From assembly GCA_963693315.1 (NCBI GenBank), contig CAVNZG010000991.1, positions 98,501-162,500 on the forward strand: DNA of 64,000 nucleotides, in the 5' to 3' direction. Of this stretch, positions 12,590-23,570 are shown piece by piece. This DNA is from Diogma glabrata. Lineage: Eukaryota; Arthropoda; Insecta; Diptera; Cylindrotomidae. A model generated the notes under the pieces. It made no database searches. It was not told the origin of the DNA and saw only the letters and a list, made by a program, of their open reading frames with translations. The translations under genes were made by a program, and so were the position numbers. Positions within the stretch are counted from its first letter, which is position 1. Each line of letters starts with the position of its first letter.

Positions 12590-12710
12590 TAAATTATGTT
12601 AATTTATGATCTGTTATAATTTTCCGGCATCGTATTGATGTTTCGTGTTAGTTTTGTAATAAATTTCTAAACAGAGACAAAAAACTACTTGTATTTTAGC
12701 AAAGAGTTAT
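12590..12710 (+). repeat. dispersed repeat A, copy 1
   Basis: ATGTTAATTTATGATCTGTT, CGGCAT, TTTCTAAACA and GCAAAGA(G/A)TTAT occur in the same order at 55425-55555. The two diverged copies are about 43 kb apart. Confidence 0.6.
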
Positions 12711-13079
12711 GTTTGATATACATCGCTGCCCAAAACTAAAAACCTGGGGAAAAAGTTTTTTGCCGAAAACTATATCAAAATACTTAACCCAGACTGAAGT
12801 CTTGGTATCTCAGAGCTGTGAGATTTCAGCCCCTCCATTTTTTTCTTTTAAAATTTAGAACTTGAGTTATCCAAAAAAGCATTTTGTTCAAGTTCCTCAT
12901 AAATTTTTTGAACCACTTTACTATAAAAAAAAACTTTACACCGAATTCGCGCAAAAGAGGTTAACGAATATATAACCGTCTCCATAAATGCTAAAAGAAA
13001 TATTGGCAACGCTGAAGCATAGGTTAACTTCGCCACAACTCTGGAAATAAAATGTTCTGGATATGTAATGAGTTTTATT

Positions 13080-13770
13080 TCATTTTAATTTTAGTTTAAG
13101 TTTTAGTTTTAATAATAAAAACAGATGCTCCGAAGGCCCCCAGCACCTAACCCATTATCGTTATTAAGCTATCAGTTCCTTTACACATAAATTTCTAACT
13201 TTTGCTAAAGTTTAATCAAAATTATTTTCTTAAAGTAAACTGGAGAATCTCAATACACATAAATTCTGCTGTACGAATAGAAAAAGAAAGAAAAAAATCT
13301 GTATCGGAAGAGAAAAACCGGAAGTTGGAATGCATAACTGTTACAAATCATCCACTAAGCCTATCTACCAAGTTTAATCAAAATCAACTGTCTGGAACTA
13401 TTGGTATTTCAGTTTCAAATAAACAGATGCTCGGGGAGGCCCCCTCAAAAACTAATCAGCTCTTTGTCTTTAAAATTTCGATCTTTTCTCAAAGTCTCAT
13501 CAAAGTTGATTAATGACCAAAGTCTTTCTGCTCCCAAATAATTTTAAGAACAAGGTGAGCAAAATCAGTAGCTGTATAGTAGACCCTAGACTACTATGAT
13601 CGTTATCTTCTCACACTAATTGAATTCTTTTTCTAAAGTTTCATCATAAGCACATCATTATTGTAGACTGTAGTGTGAATAAAAACACTGAAAAAAAATG
13701 CAAAAAAATGCAAAAAAAAATTTTTTTCAGTTAGTGAAAAACCGGAAGTTGGGAGACCCTTCACCGTTTT
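13080..13770 (+). repeat. dispersed repeat B, internally repeated
   Basis: CAGATGCTC....GGCCCCC occurs at about 13122 and 13425, and AAAAACCGGAAGTTGG at about 13315 and 13738, so the segment contains partial tandem copies of about 300-430 bp. The stretch 13195-13290 aligns with 18685-18780 (TTTTGCTAAAGTTT(A/T)ATCAAA, TCTG(C/T)TGTAC(G/A)AATAGAAA). No ends, coding motif or family could be assigned. Confidence 0.6.
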
Positions 13771-14440
13771 TTTTAATTTTGAAATAAATTTCATTTCCTA
13801 GTTAGCTTGGTTCATGTACCAAAGCTTCATCAAGATCCCATGCGGTTTTATTTATTTTACAAATAAATATTTCTTTCGAGGTCCTTCGAGCCGGATTGAT
13901 TCATTTTAAGCAATCAAATTATTTTTACCGTTGATGATTCATAAAGGAGTGTATACTGTCCACAAGTGTCCCAATTCAATCCATTTTCTGAGTAAGTTTA
14001 ATATGAAGACTTTATTTGACCGATAATTATATATATGAGAGATTAACTCATGGAGTGTTTTTTTCTAATTTATTGGCAGTATTGATTGACTTAGAATTAC
14101 TTAGCTAGGAGAAGAATTGACAACAACTTTACTTCTCGACTACTTTTGACACCATCATAAAAGTGTATAAATGTACCAACTGTTTGGCTAACGCAATTTA
14201 AAATCTATGTTTATGGATTATGGTAGATATCCAATCCACTATTTTTTTAAACGGTGTAAGTTTTTTATAAAATGCTTAAAATAAAGGTGAAAATACCTTA
14301 GTTTACTTCCTACTGACGGAGCATCAAGTGCATCCATTTGCAAGTCATTGCTGTTGAACTGCCAGATTTATAATGAACTATTTAAAAATTAAACAAGTTG
14401 TGCTCCCTCTAGAACCGTATTGAAAGAATTCGACAAAAAA
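13771..14440. other. non-coding DNA
   Basis: The CCACAAGTGTCCC motif near 13958 has a counterpart (CAACAAGTGTCCC) at 24762. Otherwise nothing was recognised. Confidence 0.4.
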
Positions 14441-14454
14441 GATTACGGCAAAAA

Positions 14455-14646
14455 TAACTCACCTCCTGAGTAACGTTGCCCAATTGGTTGCTGCACTTGA
14501 AACATAGCATTAATATGTTGGATTGGATGCACTGCAACCGTGGCGAAATACAATTTGTGATTGAAGTTGGCAGTCAATGTCATGGAATTAAACAATTGCA
14601 ACATTTTAAATTTGACGTTGATTGTTAATATGGAAATGATTCGCAT
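14455..14646 (-). CDS. candidate coding exon ending in a consensus splice donor
   Basis: The minus strand is open from an ATG at 14644-14646 and encodes about 63 residues (MRIISILTINVKFKM... HINAMFQVQQPIGQRYSG). It runs into GGAG|GTGAGT, a full-consensus donor near 14460. Base composition is richer in GC than the surroundings and the peptide is not simple-sequence. An in-frame TGA lies directly before the ATG, so this would be a first coding exon. No family was recognised. A chance open frame remains possible; the donor is the main argument. It would lie downstream of the micro-exon at 19.73 kb if both belong to one minus-strand gene, which is speculation. Confidence 0.3.
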
Positions 14647-14659
14647 TCATTCGGGTTCT

Positions 14660-15390
14660 AGCAGCACCGTACCAGACATCATATCACGAGTTTACTTAAC
14701 AAACTAACTGTAAAAGGTGTCTATGATTGTTGTAACCCTCCAATGCATATAGTTTGACGCAAATAATCTAAGGTAGCAAGCCATGTAACAGGTAGTACCA
14801 TAAAAACAGAGCTGCCACTTTAAGGCCTAGGCAGCATATTAATGTAGATTTTATGGGTCCTTAAATATAGTCGAAAAATGGAAACATTTCTCTAATTGTT
14901 GTGTTTGGTGATTTTTCTCAGTTTGTGCTAATTAGAGTGCTTGCCAGACACTGCAAAGGTACTAACTGAATATTGAATACATGACATCTTCTTCGTATTT
15001 ACAACAGGTGAATAGACTATTAAGACGAAATAGAGTATCGCATATGGTTGCCCGTAAATATGTTTCTCAAGTTAACATCTCTAAAGGTGTTTTTCTCATG
15101 AGAATGTCGCTATTTTAATGACAATATTCAAATAGGTGCTCATACAAGTGAGAACAAAGTTCTGACTAAGTACGAAATGCGTGAGGATGAGAACAAACAT
15201 AAAATCTTATCTGTTCACGTTTTATTCAGTATCCTCTTTTTTGATAATAATTAAGAGTGATAGTGTCGTGTCTTTATCTGGTGAGATCTGCGGATTCACT
15301 CTTTCCTTTTATTTTTTAGACACCATTGACTGCAGGGAAATGGAACAATGTTGCAGGTTTGCACTGATTGAAATAGTATTTTCCGAACTC
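14660..15390. other. non-coding DNA
   Basis: Nothing recognised. The last 100 bases may be decayed upstream transposase sequence, but no motif supports this. Confidence 0.4.
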
Positions 15391-15391
15391 A

Positions 15392-15616
15392 TTGAGCTCT
15401 TTCGATAGAAAATATGGATGTGATTACTACAATTACAAAGGGCATTGTAATGTTGTTCTCATGCCATTAGCGGATGCAAATTACAATTTTATTTATGTCA
15501 ACATCGGCTCAAAAGAATCAGGTACAGTCGATGGTGTATTTAAAGAATGTAAATTCAACGAAAAGTTGCAGAACCATGAATTAAAACATAATCGTCAATC
15601 ATTAGGCAGATTGTAA
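15392..15616 (+). pseudogene. PIF/Harbinger-type DDE transposase fragment
   Basis: The 74-codon frame reads CDYYNYKGHCNVVLM, PLADANYNFIYVNIGS and DGVFKECKF. This matches the core of the DDE_Tnp_4 nuclease of PIF/Harbinger transposases, where Y(F)NYKG...VLMALVDANYKF..VDIG and (S)DGGVF are conserved. The aspartates of the ADANY and DGVF blocks remain. The preceding first catalytic block (GAIDGKH type) and everything after DGVFKECKF are missing, so only about a fifth of a normal protein survives. Upstream and downstream sequence is decayed, and no terminal inverted repeats were found. Confidence 0.7.
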
Positions 15617-16618
15617 CGTTCGCTATTTATACAAGCTTATTCTCAACTGGTTACACTGGTTTTTAATGAAAAAAAAGGGAGAGAAAATCGAATGATTTGT
15701 TGAATTTCAATCACAAACAAAAAGGGGCTCTTATTATTCAATAAAGTAGGTCAATTCCGTTGAGTTTCAATCGAGCTACACGTTTGTTGTCATTGCATCT
15801 GTTCTGTCGATTGCACTCCTCCGTTTGGCAGCGGATTTAGGTAAAGCTAGCCGGAAATAGAAGATGTTAATTTCCCTAAGTATAGTAAAGATTATGTAAT
15901 GTTGTTGGTACACGGTTACTTTGCTCAATGTTGGTCGGACTGCTTATACTAAGCAAACAAATATAATACTCGCTGTATTATGTTTGTTTGCTTTCTCAAT
16001 TCCCAAATTTAAGATATACCTTTTTCATAACAACCTAAACAATGGACCCACTTCAATATATTTATGAATATTAATTTACAATGAATATAATTGGAAAATA
16101 TATAGTTGGACATTAAGGTTGATATTGGAACACAACTTTATAGCTGTCAGTAAACGAAATGGTCGTGGACGCGAACCTATGGGAAATATAAATTATACTA
16201 AATGATTCGCTTAACCAACTAAAGGGGCAGTAAAGTTTTATGTGTGGGGAATTGAGTAATTTAAGGTGTGGTGGAAAAGTTTTTCACAAGACACGCGCTC
16301 TTACGTTCTGATCACCGTGGTGAACAGTCACCTTTCTAGAAGTTTTTTCTTTTGTTTATTTTTGTTATATAATTTTTTGGTAATTTGTTTTTTTTGTTCT
16401 TATATTTCCGTGAGCTAATTTATTTTGTTGTTAATAATAATTTTTATATTGATTTGGTTGAGCACACAAGTAAATTGAGCAACTGCATGGCCAGCATGAT
16501 AAGGTAAACCGCCAGTTGTAGTATATGTAAATTTAGTTTAAACACGTGTAATATTGACTTAAATCGGAGTGTAAACTTATGGAGTAAGAAGAAAAGGTCT
16601 CACCATATGGAGAAACAT
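15617..16618. other. non-coding DNA
   Basis: No gene or repeat recognised. TATAATACTCGCTGTATTATG near 15962 is a small imperfect hairpin. Confidence 0.4.
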
Positions 16619-17040
16619 CGGTCGACGCTGTATATGTCACCACATTCTCAACTGTAAAATTTTAATATTGTATAATCAATTCTGGTGCCAAACCAATGCA
16701 CCCGGATTGTTGATATCGGTAATTGATTTGTTGTTATCGTTAATTAACATCAGTCAACGCTGCAAATTTCAGCATATTCTCAACTGTAAAATTTTAATAT
16801 TGTATACCCAATTCTGGTGCCAAACTCATGCACCCGGATTGTTGTTCTTGTTAATTAATCATCAGTCGACGCAGTAAAGGTCAATATATTTTCAACTTTA
16901 AAATTTTAATGTTGTATAACCATTTCTGGTGCCAAGCACATGCACCCGGATTGTTGTTTTCGTTAATAAATCATGAGTCGACGCTGTAAAGGTCAACATA
17001 TTTTCAACTCTAAAATTTTAATATTGTATAACTAATACTG
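16619..17040 (+). repeat. tandem repeat, about 112-bp unit, 4 copies
   Basis: The GTCGACGCTG-like start of each unit lies at 16621, 16753, 16865 and 16977. Each unit then carries TTCTCAACTGTAAAATTTTA, TATTGTATA, TTCTGGTGCCAA and GCACCCGGATTGTTG. The first unit is about 20 bp longer through an extra TTGTTGTTATCG segment. The open frame at 16668-16877 is a translation of the array. Confidence 0.9.
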
Positions 17041-17045
17041 GAGCC

Positions 17046-18305
17046 TGAATATTCATCAGAGAGTGCTGCCGATTTAAATACGAATCAAGAGTTAGACATC
17101 AGGTACACATTAATTATTAGATTATGCCATTGTTTTTTTTTTTTTTGTAATTATCTGCTATATGGTTATATACATGTCGAGTTTTGCTTGTAAAAAGAAA
17201 AAAGAATTTAATTTTTTTTCCTTGAACATAAATTATTATGATTTATTGTCATAGTGACGAACAAATTTAATTTGTCATCACTGTGATGTCGGGATAAATT
17301 ACATAGTGTGAGTTGGAGCAGTAAGGATGTTTCCCAATTAATTACAAAAAGAATAGATCTCGCGCTGGAATCACTTGGTTTGCTGTTTTCATTTGGCTGA
17401 CTTCATTTGGCTTACTTATTTTGTTCCTATTATTTTTGTCCCGATAATATCTGAGCTGGAACTCGGCAACCGACTCGAGACAACCCGGTGTATGCTCAGA
17501 GGGAGAAAACGAAAGTTTTTTACCACAAGATAAAAATTAATTCGATTCGTGAATGTATTTAATGACGCTTTTCCATTAGAATTACATATATTGAAGTAAT
17601 TTGCAAAAAAAAGTTTGACTATGCCTGAAAGAATTTTTAACTACGCGCTGAAATAATTATTGACAAATACTTTCGGAATTTTATCTGCTAGATTTTGATG
17701 TTTTAGTTTACAACTTTTGTGTTTATTCCAGACAAAGAGACTATAATTTTGGTAGAGTGTAATCTTCATACTTATTGCATGGGTTGATCACAAGGACTAT
17801 ATGCACTTGCTTTTTATGTTGATTCAGGGGCTGATAATGTTTTAAGACCAGTCAATTGGAGTCTTGAATAGCCTGATGGAATCAATCTTTTAGATGGAAT
17901 TCCAATACAAAACGCTTCATTCTAAGCAAAAGAGATTCGAAAATAGATTACAGAATTTTTTTTGCGGCAATACAGCAGTTGTTGCGGATGCACTCCATGA
18001 ATACCGAAATCAAATTATCAATTGCCAATGGCACAGCTTTCGTCATTTCAATACACAAAATCTATGACTTTGATTATGGATGTAATCGAGAAAGCTCAAA
18101 TCTGTTGGAAACAAGTAAGCTAGGGCTTAGGGGCTTAAGGAAACTAGTTAGCGGGGGTCTAAAGCATTATTTAAAAATTCAGTCTGATTTAATAAATTGA
18201 GTTAGCTAAAGGTGCTGTTAAATGATGTCTAGATTGGACGTAAGACCATTGACTACTTAAATTTATTTGCTAGAACTCCTAAAATATCACGGTTGCAAGC
18301 AAAAT
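17046..18305. other. non-coding DNA
   Basis: A relatively GC-rich patch lies at 17450-17510 (GAGCTGGAACTCGGCAACCG), but it has no open frame with good splice sites. Nothing else was recognised. Confidence 0.4.
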
Positions 18306-18309
18306 CTCT

Positions 18310-18390
18310 GTGTTATTACCAGTCGTAGTTGATATCTCACGTTAACTTATATGTCAATAACAGAGACTGCGACTTAGGCAAGTGGGATTG
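18310..18390 (+). repeat. dispersed repeat, copy 2
   Basis: Diverged copy of 10060-10160, sharing GATATCTCAC, ACGTTA.CT and TATGTCAATA.CAG.GACTG. Confidence 0.5.
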
Positions 18391-18589
18391 TGACAATTGT
18401 AGATTATAAAAATCCCTCCAATGCGATGGGTTCCAATGAGTTGCTCCAATTGGGTCATTGGAAAGCCCAAATATATTGTTTATTGTATACGTTACCAAAA
18501 ATAAATTGCCGATTAATTGTTAGTAAATTCATCACAAATTTTAATTTACAAGTATTTCTTCAATTAATGGATAACTTTTGTTATAGATT

Positions 18590-19060
18590 TCGCGCAGTTC
18601 TAGTTAAAAGAACAAGTGCGCTGGCGGTCCCCATCAATTTGGTCATTATCGCTCAAAAACTTATCAGTACGTTCTTATTTATATCTTCATCTTTTGCTAA
18701 AGTTTTATCAAAATTAGTTAATTAAAGAAAACTGTAGTATCCCAACAGAAATAAAATCTGTTGTACAAATAGAAAGAGTAAACATTTTTTTCCCAAGTGA
18801 TAATTCAGAAGTCGGGATGCAGAACACTTACAAATCATACTTTAAGCTTATATACCAATGTTTACAATATTTACCAATGAGTCTCAAAAATTGATCATTA
18901 TCTTTTCACATTAAAGGCAAAAAGAAGAAAACAAAAATTTTTACCGGATGTGAAATCCTGGAATCGGAATGCAGAACTTTTGCGAACCGTATTAAATGCT
19001 CATATATCAAGTTTAATCGAAATCGATTTTCATGTAGAAATGTTATTAAGCTTTCAAAAA
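18590..19060 (+). repeat. dispersed repeat B, second locus
   Basis: Matches the 13.1-13.8 kb repeat over TTTTGCTAAAGTTTTATCAA, the TCTGTTGTACAAATAGAAAG block and the ATATATCAAGTTTAATCGAA block. Order and spacing agree roughly, and the copies are old. Confidence 0.55.
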
Positions 19061-19728
19061 AACGTAGTGAAAAAATCACATGTTGTATAATAAACTCCCC
19101 AACCGTTTGTCAAATGAACCATAAAAGTTAATAAAATTTTCTTCGTAATGATTGAATCACTTTTTTTGACTATTTAGATGCAAGATGGATTCAAGATGGT
19201 CCATATTTCCCAAATTCAAAAATAGTTTTGGTGTTGCAAATATAATTTACCTATTCAAAATTATTTACTATATTTCCTTAGATTAATAAAAATCAACATC
19301 CTTCTTTCTTGTATGTTTACACCTTTGTCAGATGCAAATATTAACTTAATTTTTTTTTCTACAAACATATTTGCTGATTTATAACGGTTTGACCTATTTC
19401 ACTCACAACCCTGTTTTTATATTGCTTAAAACTGATATACAACAGTAAAAGCTTTTAGAGCTTTTGACCCTTTATCCATCTGCAAATTTATGACAAAACT
19501 TTATAAAGCTTGTGAACCATTATTTATTCAAGACACAAAATAAATTTCCTTTAAAACTGATAACTTTATTTTCCATCTAGATGTCCTTTTATAACATAAA
19601 AGAACTGCTACAACTACCATAAAAAGGGGATTATTATTTATTGCATTTCTTTTTTCATTTTATTAAAATTAAAATAAAACCTAATGGAATAATATAAAAA
19701 TTCATATTGGGTGAGAATAAGTTTTTTT
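19061..19728. other. AT-rich non-coding DNA
   Basis: No features recognised. It would be intronic if the micro-exon at 19.73 kb is real. Confidence 0.4.
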
Positions 19729-19730
19729 AC

Positions 19731-19775
19731 CTGATCCCTCCTACGTTTCCTTGGTTTTGAAGATGAATTTCGTGT
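19731..19775 (-). CDS. candidate 45-nt micro-exon encoding a basic peptide
   Basis: On the minus strand a strong acceptor (TTTCATTCTTTTACAG) is followed by 45 nt, exactly 15 codons, and then a donor CAG|GTAAAA. In phase 0 the exon reads TRNSSSKPRKRRRDQ, a serine-rich lead and a KPRKRRR basic cluster of nuclear-localisation or DNA/RNA-contact type. The exon is about 42% GC in surroundings of roughly 30% or less. Each end matches splice consensus, and the length is a multiple of three, as expected for a cassette exon. No other exon of the same gene was identified with confidence, and the parent gene is unknown. A chance coincidence of two good splice sites cannot be excluded. Confidence 0.45.
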
Positions 19776-19777
19776 CT

Positions 19778-20990
19778 GTAAAAGAATGAAATGTGTTATA
19801 TTAGGAAAAGAAAAAAATATGTGAAAATGGAAATATCTAAGCAATTTACATTTTGAGTGTTATTGAGATATATGACGTTAGTTAGGTTTTTATTGTCGTT
19901 TGTAGAGATTTTTTATTGATTGTTTAGTTAAGAGTATTAGATATATAATTTTGTATACCACGTTTATTTTGCGTTTTCAATCGAAATTTTCTTTTCTAGA
20001 ACTACTTTAGCTAAATGCTCAAAATATTCATTTGATCATTAACTTAGTTCATAAAACGGTAGAAAATATATATGAGACTTGCGAAGTATCTAGCTAGTTT
20101 TCCTAAATGGGGAGCACTGCTTTTATTTATTGTGTTAATTAATTATTTCTAATGCTTTCTATTGTTTTGTAATGCTTAGTTTAGGACAAGTAATCAAAGT
20201 ATCAATTCCTTACAAAGTTGTCAAAACCTTCGTCCACTTTTTGGTAATTTTTTGAAAACTCACAACTAGTGCAGAGCTGAAAAAGGTTTGGATGGAGGAG
20301 ACTGTTGGGTTGAGTAGAGAGTGAGGGAGGTTTCCGAAAGATGTTCATTTAAATATTCAATAATTTTAAGTCATGTCAATAATTTTAAGTCATGTAAATT
20401 TTGGTAAATTCGGTATAACCAGTAAAGCTCAATATCCTTTTTGAAATTTATTGGATCCATGCATGAATAGCATGAACAACAAAATTATTTGTTTTAGATA
20501 AAATTATTTGTCTTAGCTTAATCATTGCCCTAAATGTTTGTACGAATACACGAGTCAGTCCCAAAATTTTGATGCACGAAGGTATCAGTTTTTGTTGATT
20601 CGTAAATTTGTGTTTTTAATTTTTGATCTACGGGTGTCATCAACAATGTGTGACAATCACACGTACTCTATTGCTACATGCTATTGATTTCTCAAAAAAC
20701 GAGCCACCATATAACTCTACACGTTAGTTTTAGTGACAAGAGGAAGGAATATGCCATTAGCTTGATTATTGCAGTCCAAATTTAATTGTGTACTAGCAAG
20801 TTCCTATTATATTATGAACTTCTTCCATCTTATGTCATATTTTGCTCTGTAATAGGATTTATTGTTTAGTTATTTATTTAAAAAAAAAACATATAGACAT
20901 ATGGATGGGTTTTTTGTGAACAATTAAGCTTAAGTACATATTGGAAATCACTTGAATTTTGGAATTCGAAATAACTTTTCATTTTCTCTA
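19778..20990. other. AT-rich non-coding DNA
   Basis: Nothing recognised except a short direct repeat (AATAATTTTAAGTCATGT) near 20355-20395. Confidence 0.4.
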
Positions 20991-21009
20991 AAATTCCTTT
21001 AGAAAAAAT

Positions 21010-21175
21010 TTTTTTGTGTTTCGTGTCAGGATTTGAACTACAACTACATTCATCAGTTCAAATCACATTCATCAATTCACAGTTCAATTCACATCACAAC
21101 ATTCATCATCAAATAACACATGTTCAAATCCCATGTGTCTTACACAACTTAGCCAAGCAGCGATGACGAAACATA
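21010..21175 (-). repeat. tRNA-like sequence, possible SINE debris
   Basis: The minus strand has TGGCTAAGTTGTGTAAG (box A-like) and, further on, AGTTCAAATCC (box B-like). Between them are repeats of GATGAATG and TTTGAAC. The box spacing (about 100 nt) is too long for a tRNA gene, so if it is tRNA-derived it is an old SINE or an internally expanded one. Confidence 0.25.
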
Positions 21176-21240
21176 TATCAATTTTGATGTTCAGATAATT
21201 TCTAAATTGAAACTCTTCAACATTTTTCATATTTTCTTAA

Positions 21241-21575
21241 GGGGGGTATGGTTTTAAAAACGAAAAAAAAGCATATTTTTGTGATTTTTTTGCGGTGACA
21301 TGAGTAATATAATTTTATTAAATTTAATTAAATATTATTGTACAACTTTTGAAGTACGTCAGAAAAAAAAATCAATTAAAAATATTGATAAATCAGCCGG
21401 TGACGTAGAATCTTCAGAGGCGCTCTAATGTTCACGAACTTCAAAAATGACGTTTTCGGGAAAATGGGGTCAAACGGCTACCCTGTTGAAACGCTGTAAC
21501 TCCGACATATTGTTCATTCAGAAAAAAAATAAAAATGAAATGCAAAAGAAATAATTTTAAAACCATACCCGCCCC
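21241..21575. mobile_element. MITE-like element with inverted ends
   Basis: The left end GGGGGGTATGGTTTTAAAA (21241) is the inverse of TTTTAAAACCATACCCGCCCC ending at 21575, with one small difference. A TTAA lies just before the left end but not after the right, so the target duplication is unproven. The 335 bp contain no coding frame. Confidence 0.6.
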
Positions 21576-21705
21576 TGTTGACATTTTGTAACTCCGTTAG
21601 TTTTACTCCGATTGACTTAAAATTTGTACACAATATTCTCGACATATTGTTCATTCAGAAAAAAAAGCAAAAATGATAATTTTAAAACCATACCCCATAT
21701 TGTAC
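21505..21705 (+). repeat. direct repeat of the MITE right end
   Basis: CGACATATTGTTCATTCAGA through to AATTTTAAAACCATACCC occurs at about 21507-21570 and again at about 21638-21698. The right end of the element has therefore been duplicated, or a second truncated copy sits next to it. Confidence 0.75.
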
Positions 21706-22010
21706 CAACATGGAATGCAAATCGAGCACAAATTGACGACGAAAGTCTGGGAAGTGAGTCGGCGGATATTATCTTACTTTCAAAGAATCAAGATGAATAC
21801 TATTTTCTTCAAATACTGTTAAAAACTTTTTTCTATGATAGCATATGAAAAGTCTATTTTCATCACGCTTAATTCCCTGTGAAAATTGGTTCTTTTCCAC
21901 TAGTGTAAAAAGAATAACAAATTGTATTTGTTATGGTATCTTTGTATAATTTTACAAAGTTTTTAAAACAAACCATCCATGAAAAAATAAAATATAAATT
22001 TGAATGTTAT

Positions 22011-23555
22011 TTTTTGCACTCGAGTACCACAATACGACATATATCGAAACTCGTTTGAGTGCGGAAAAGTGAGTTATTTCCGCACTGATTTTTCATTTCC
22101 GCACTGCTGCCAATTTAAAAGATGAAACGGTGCGTTTGTGTTGGTAAACATTTTTATTAATAAAGTAGAAATGAATTAAAACATTACTTTTGACCAAAGT
22201 AGAAAGAGCAATTATGCAAGTTATTGAATGAATGACCTCCAGGAATCGGTGGTTGTGGCGGAGGCTCTCCAACCACTTTTAAGTTTGTTCGGCTTGTCTG
22301 ACTCGAAATTATTGTAACAGTTGCACCGGCTGAAACATTGCCATTTTCAATGATTGATATGCACTGGATTGAGCAATGGTTGATGAGGTCGTTGAAACGT
22401 TATTAGCTCTAACAATTTTCGAACCCATGATACTGTCAGCAATTTTACGTTTATTGTTGAGCGAATGTTGAATGTATTTTTCTGTAACCTTATCAGACTT
22501 TTAACCACCATGTTGCTTAATTATAGTTAAATTCACACTCAAATCTGCCAACAAGAATGCAGACGATCGACGGAAGCAATGACCAGTGTACTCACCCGGT
22601 GACGAAAGATTCAAGAAAATTGCAATTGTTTTCGGATAGCCTCCAATCGTGTTAATGCCGATCGGCTGTTTGATGCATTTGCCTTTACGAAAACCCAAAA
22701 AGAATCTGTCGGTGATTTACCAAATTTACGTCCCGATCACTGCCTTCGTTGATGACAAATTGTCGAATGATTTTGGTTTTCGTTTTCGGTACGGTAATTT
22801 TAATGCCATTGCCCATGTATTCGACATCCCTTACGTTCAAATTCAACAATTTGCTTCGTTGACAAGCACTATAGACACCAGCAATAAGGGCCACCTTCAA
22901 ATTGTGAGGTTATGAAAATGAAACAAAAAAGTTATCAGCAAAATTTAACATCGTAGCCAAATAAACATCATCGGGAGCGTAATTCAGGAATTTGTAGATT
23001 TCTTCAATGGTGAAGATTTTTGATTTCTTCGCAAAATAATTGTCATTTTTACGCTTCAAAAGAGCTCGCAAATTGTTGAATTTTGAGATATCGATGTTGT
23101 CCTTCACGTTCAACGTGGATTTTAACATTGAGTAAATACTCCATGTAGTTGACGATTGGAATTGTTTCATCTCGGTATCGAAATAAGCAAGCAACTTATT
23201 TTCGTCAATCACTTTAATTTTTTTTTTCACTGCACCATTGTTTGAACGCTCGATACGTTTTTTCGTATTTTTCTTTGGATATTACCGGCAATAAACCTTG
23301 CAAAGCTCTTTCTGCTGCTCCTTTCAAATCGGAATCCTCCCATGAGCTCAGTTTTTGCAGTTTCTCAATAAAATACAGGCGAAATGAAAACACGTTTGTA
23401 GTGTGGGAAAAATCAAGAACAAATGACTTTTTTTCTTGCATATAATCCAATTTGCAAGGCATTGTTAATCGATCAATACTTCGCGTAGTTTTTTTGTAGT
23501 GATTTTTTGTAATTGTTTTCATTTTTTGTCTATTATGGTACTCAAGTGCAGAAAA
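22011..23555 (-). mobile_element. tyrosine-recombinase element bounded by inverted repeats
   Basis: 22011-22039 and the reverse complement of 23527-23555 agree at all but about three or four positions over 25-29 bp; both contain TGCACTYGAGTACCAYAATA. Between them lies one minus-strand gene whose ATG (23520-23522) is only a few bases inside the right repeat and whose stop (22184-22186) is about 150 bp from the left repeat. The short space near the left end holds a hairpin made of GAGTGCGGAAA and TTTCCGCACTG (about 22056-22095). This is the layout of a compact DNA transposon of about 1.54 kb. No target-site duplication could be recognised. Confidence 0.65.
22184..23522 (-). pseudogene. tyrosine recombinase/integrase pseudogene (Crypton-like)
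   Basis: About 445 codons read on the minus strand. SSWEDSDLKGAAERALQGLL lies near the N-terminus, followed by an N-terminal core-binding region (LLAYFDTEMKQF, STTWSIYSMLKSTL). The catalytic domain has the first arginine in YSACQRSKLL (about 22856), the HxxR box as GHCFRRSSA (about 22580), KQHGG (about 22503) and the nucleophile candidate Tyr in TEKYIQHS (about 22470). A PPPQPPIPGGHSF tail ends in NCSFYF. These boxes define tyrosine recombinases of the animal Crypton-like group, which cut and rejoin DNA through a 3'-phosphotyrosine. The copy is dead: there is a frameshift in an A run near 23222, an in-frame stop near 22907, a frameshift near 22690, a TAA replacing the Trp of HGGW, and a further shift near 22340. 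Confidence 0.85.
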
Positions 23556-23570
23556 CGTTGTGTGCAACTC

